64,000 bases of DNA from Ascarosepion bandense (lineage: Eukaryota > Mollusca > Cephalopoda > Sepiida > Sepiidae). Numbering within the stretch: position 1 is the first letter of the stretch; every line of letters begins with the position of its first letter. The notes beneath the pieces were generated by a model. It was not told where the DNA came from and made no database searches. It worked only from the letters and a program-made list of their open reading frames with translations. Below are positions 63,888 to 64,000 of the stretch, in pieces. The DNA lies in contig JBBBDQ010000754.1 in NCBI GenBank assembly GCA_037127315.1, positions 2,149,501-2,213,500 on the forward strand, read 5' to 3'. Position numbers and translations under genes: made by a program.

Positions 63888-63890
<3 letters not shown>
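63758..63890 (+). mobile_element. Hammerhead-type SINE with intact ribozyme
   Basis: A box-like TAGCCCAGAGG (63,765-63,775) and B box-like GGTTTCAATCC (63,806-63,816), about 40 bp apart as in tRNA genes, followed by 26 bp and the hammerhead at 63,843-63,886, then (TA)n. The left end abuts the MITE. Pol III promoter-like head plus hammerhead is the design of the schistosome Sm-alpha SINE-like repeats. Copies at 46.4 and 55.5 kb share the head region CCGACTGAC and CTGATGA. Confidence 0.7.
63843..63886 (+). ncRNA. Minimal type-I hammerhead ribozyme
   Basis: Stem I CCGTA (63,843-63,847) pairs with TGCGG (63,882-63,886), one G-U pair. Core CTGATGA at 63,848-63,854. Stem II GCT (63,855-63,857) with AGC (63,865-63,867), 7-nt loop. 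Core GAAA at 63,868-63,871. Stem III of two pairs (A71-U80, C72-G79 in the 63,800s) with a 6-nt loop. Cleavage triplet GTC at 63,879-63,881. Every conserved core position matches. The very short stem III is typical of minimal hammerheads in Penelope-like elements and Sm-alpha repeats, which often act as dimers or slowly. Confidence 0.8.

Positions 63891-63932
<42 letters not shown>
63887..63932. repeat. (TA)n microsatellite
   Basis: About 22 TA units directly after the ribozyme; the last 68 bases of the window show nothing else. Confidence 0.95.
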
Positions 63933-63935
<3 letters not shown>

Positions 63936-64000
63936 TCCCTTATTGTTTGTGTTGAATTGTTTTCATTATTCAATATATTCTACCCAAGTATAATTTCAAT

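Overview
The window reads as repeat-dominated, AT-rich intergenic (or intronic) DNA of a metazoan, most likely a cephalopod mollusc of the octopus type. That identification is an inference from the mix: many copies of one tRNA-derived SINE of about 300 bp, abundant (TA)n tracts, Ty3/gypsy, CR1/Jockey-like, APE-type and R2-like LINEs, a Penelope-like element, Tc1/mariner/IS630 relatives and Helitrons. I find no host protein-coding gene that I can support. Nearly every readable protein fragment is a transposon relic with stops and frameshifts; the main exception is a long open Penelope-like RT/GIY-YIG frame at 43.3-45.1 kb.

Layout. 0-5.4 kb: one decayed Ty3/gypsy gag-pol in sense order (zinc knuckles, protease linker, RT with YLDD, RNase H, integrase, C-terminal tail). 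It is interrupted by a 5S rRNA-derived SINE, an APE-type LINE and two tRNA-derived SINEs, most with visible target-site duplications (TSDs), so the order of insertion can be read. 6-17 kb: 3' fragments of one CR1/Jockey-like LINE, two copies of a composite (dimeric) SINE, and a run of hairpin or inverted-repeat elements tied to (TA)n tracts. 18-30 kb: a SINE split by another repeat, tails of an R2-like LINE joined by (TAA)n, and Helitrons, including an inverted pair. 31.5-32.5 kb: a purine-strand minisatellite. 34-39 kb: degenerate Tc1, IS630-like and mariner transposons and the longest CR1/Jockey-like LINE copy. 42-46.3 kb: a Penelope-like element bounded by inverted repeats of about 810 bp, in a head-to-head rearranged state. 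46.4-64 kb: more SINEs, an LTR-like unit, two G+C-rich islands of unknown nature, a piggyBac-type MITE nested in a SINE, and a Tc1-type MITE.

The most notable item is a complete minimal type-I hammerhead ribozyme fold at 63,843-63,886, just downstream of a tRNA-like A box and B box. Two decayed relatives in the window (46.4 and 55.5 kb) carry the same tRNA-like part followed by CTGATGA but have lost core segments. This resembles the SINE-like hammerhead repeats known from schistosomes (Sm-alpha). Other points: the composite SINE is mobilised as one unit (one TSD around each whole copy), and a 630-bp block inserted into a (TA)n tract has its empty-site paralogue in the same window.

All element boundaries and homologies come from reading the sequence by eye; no alignment or database search was run.
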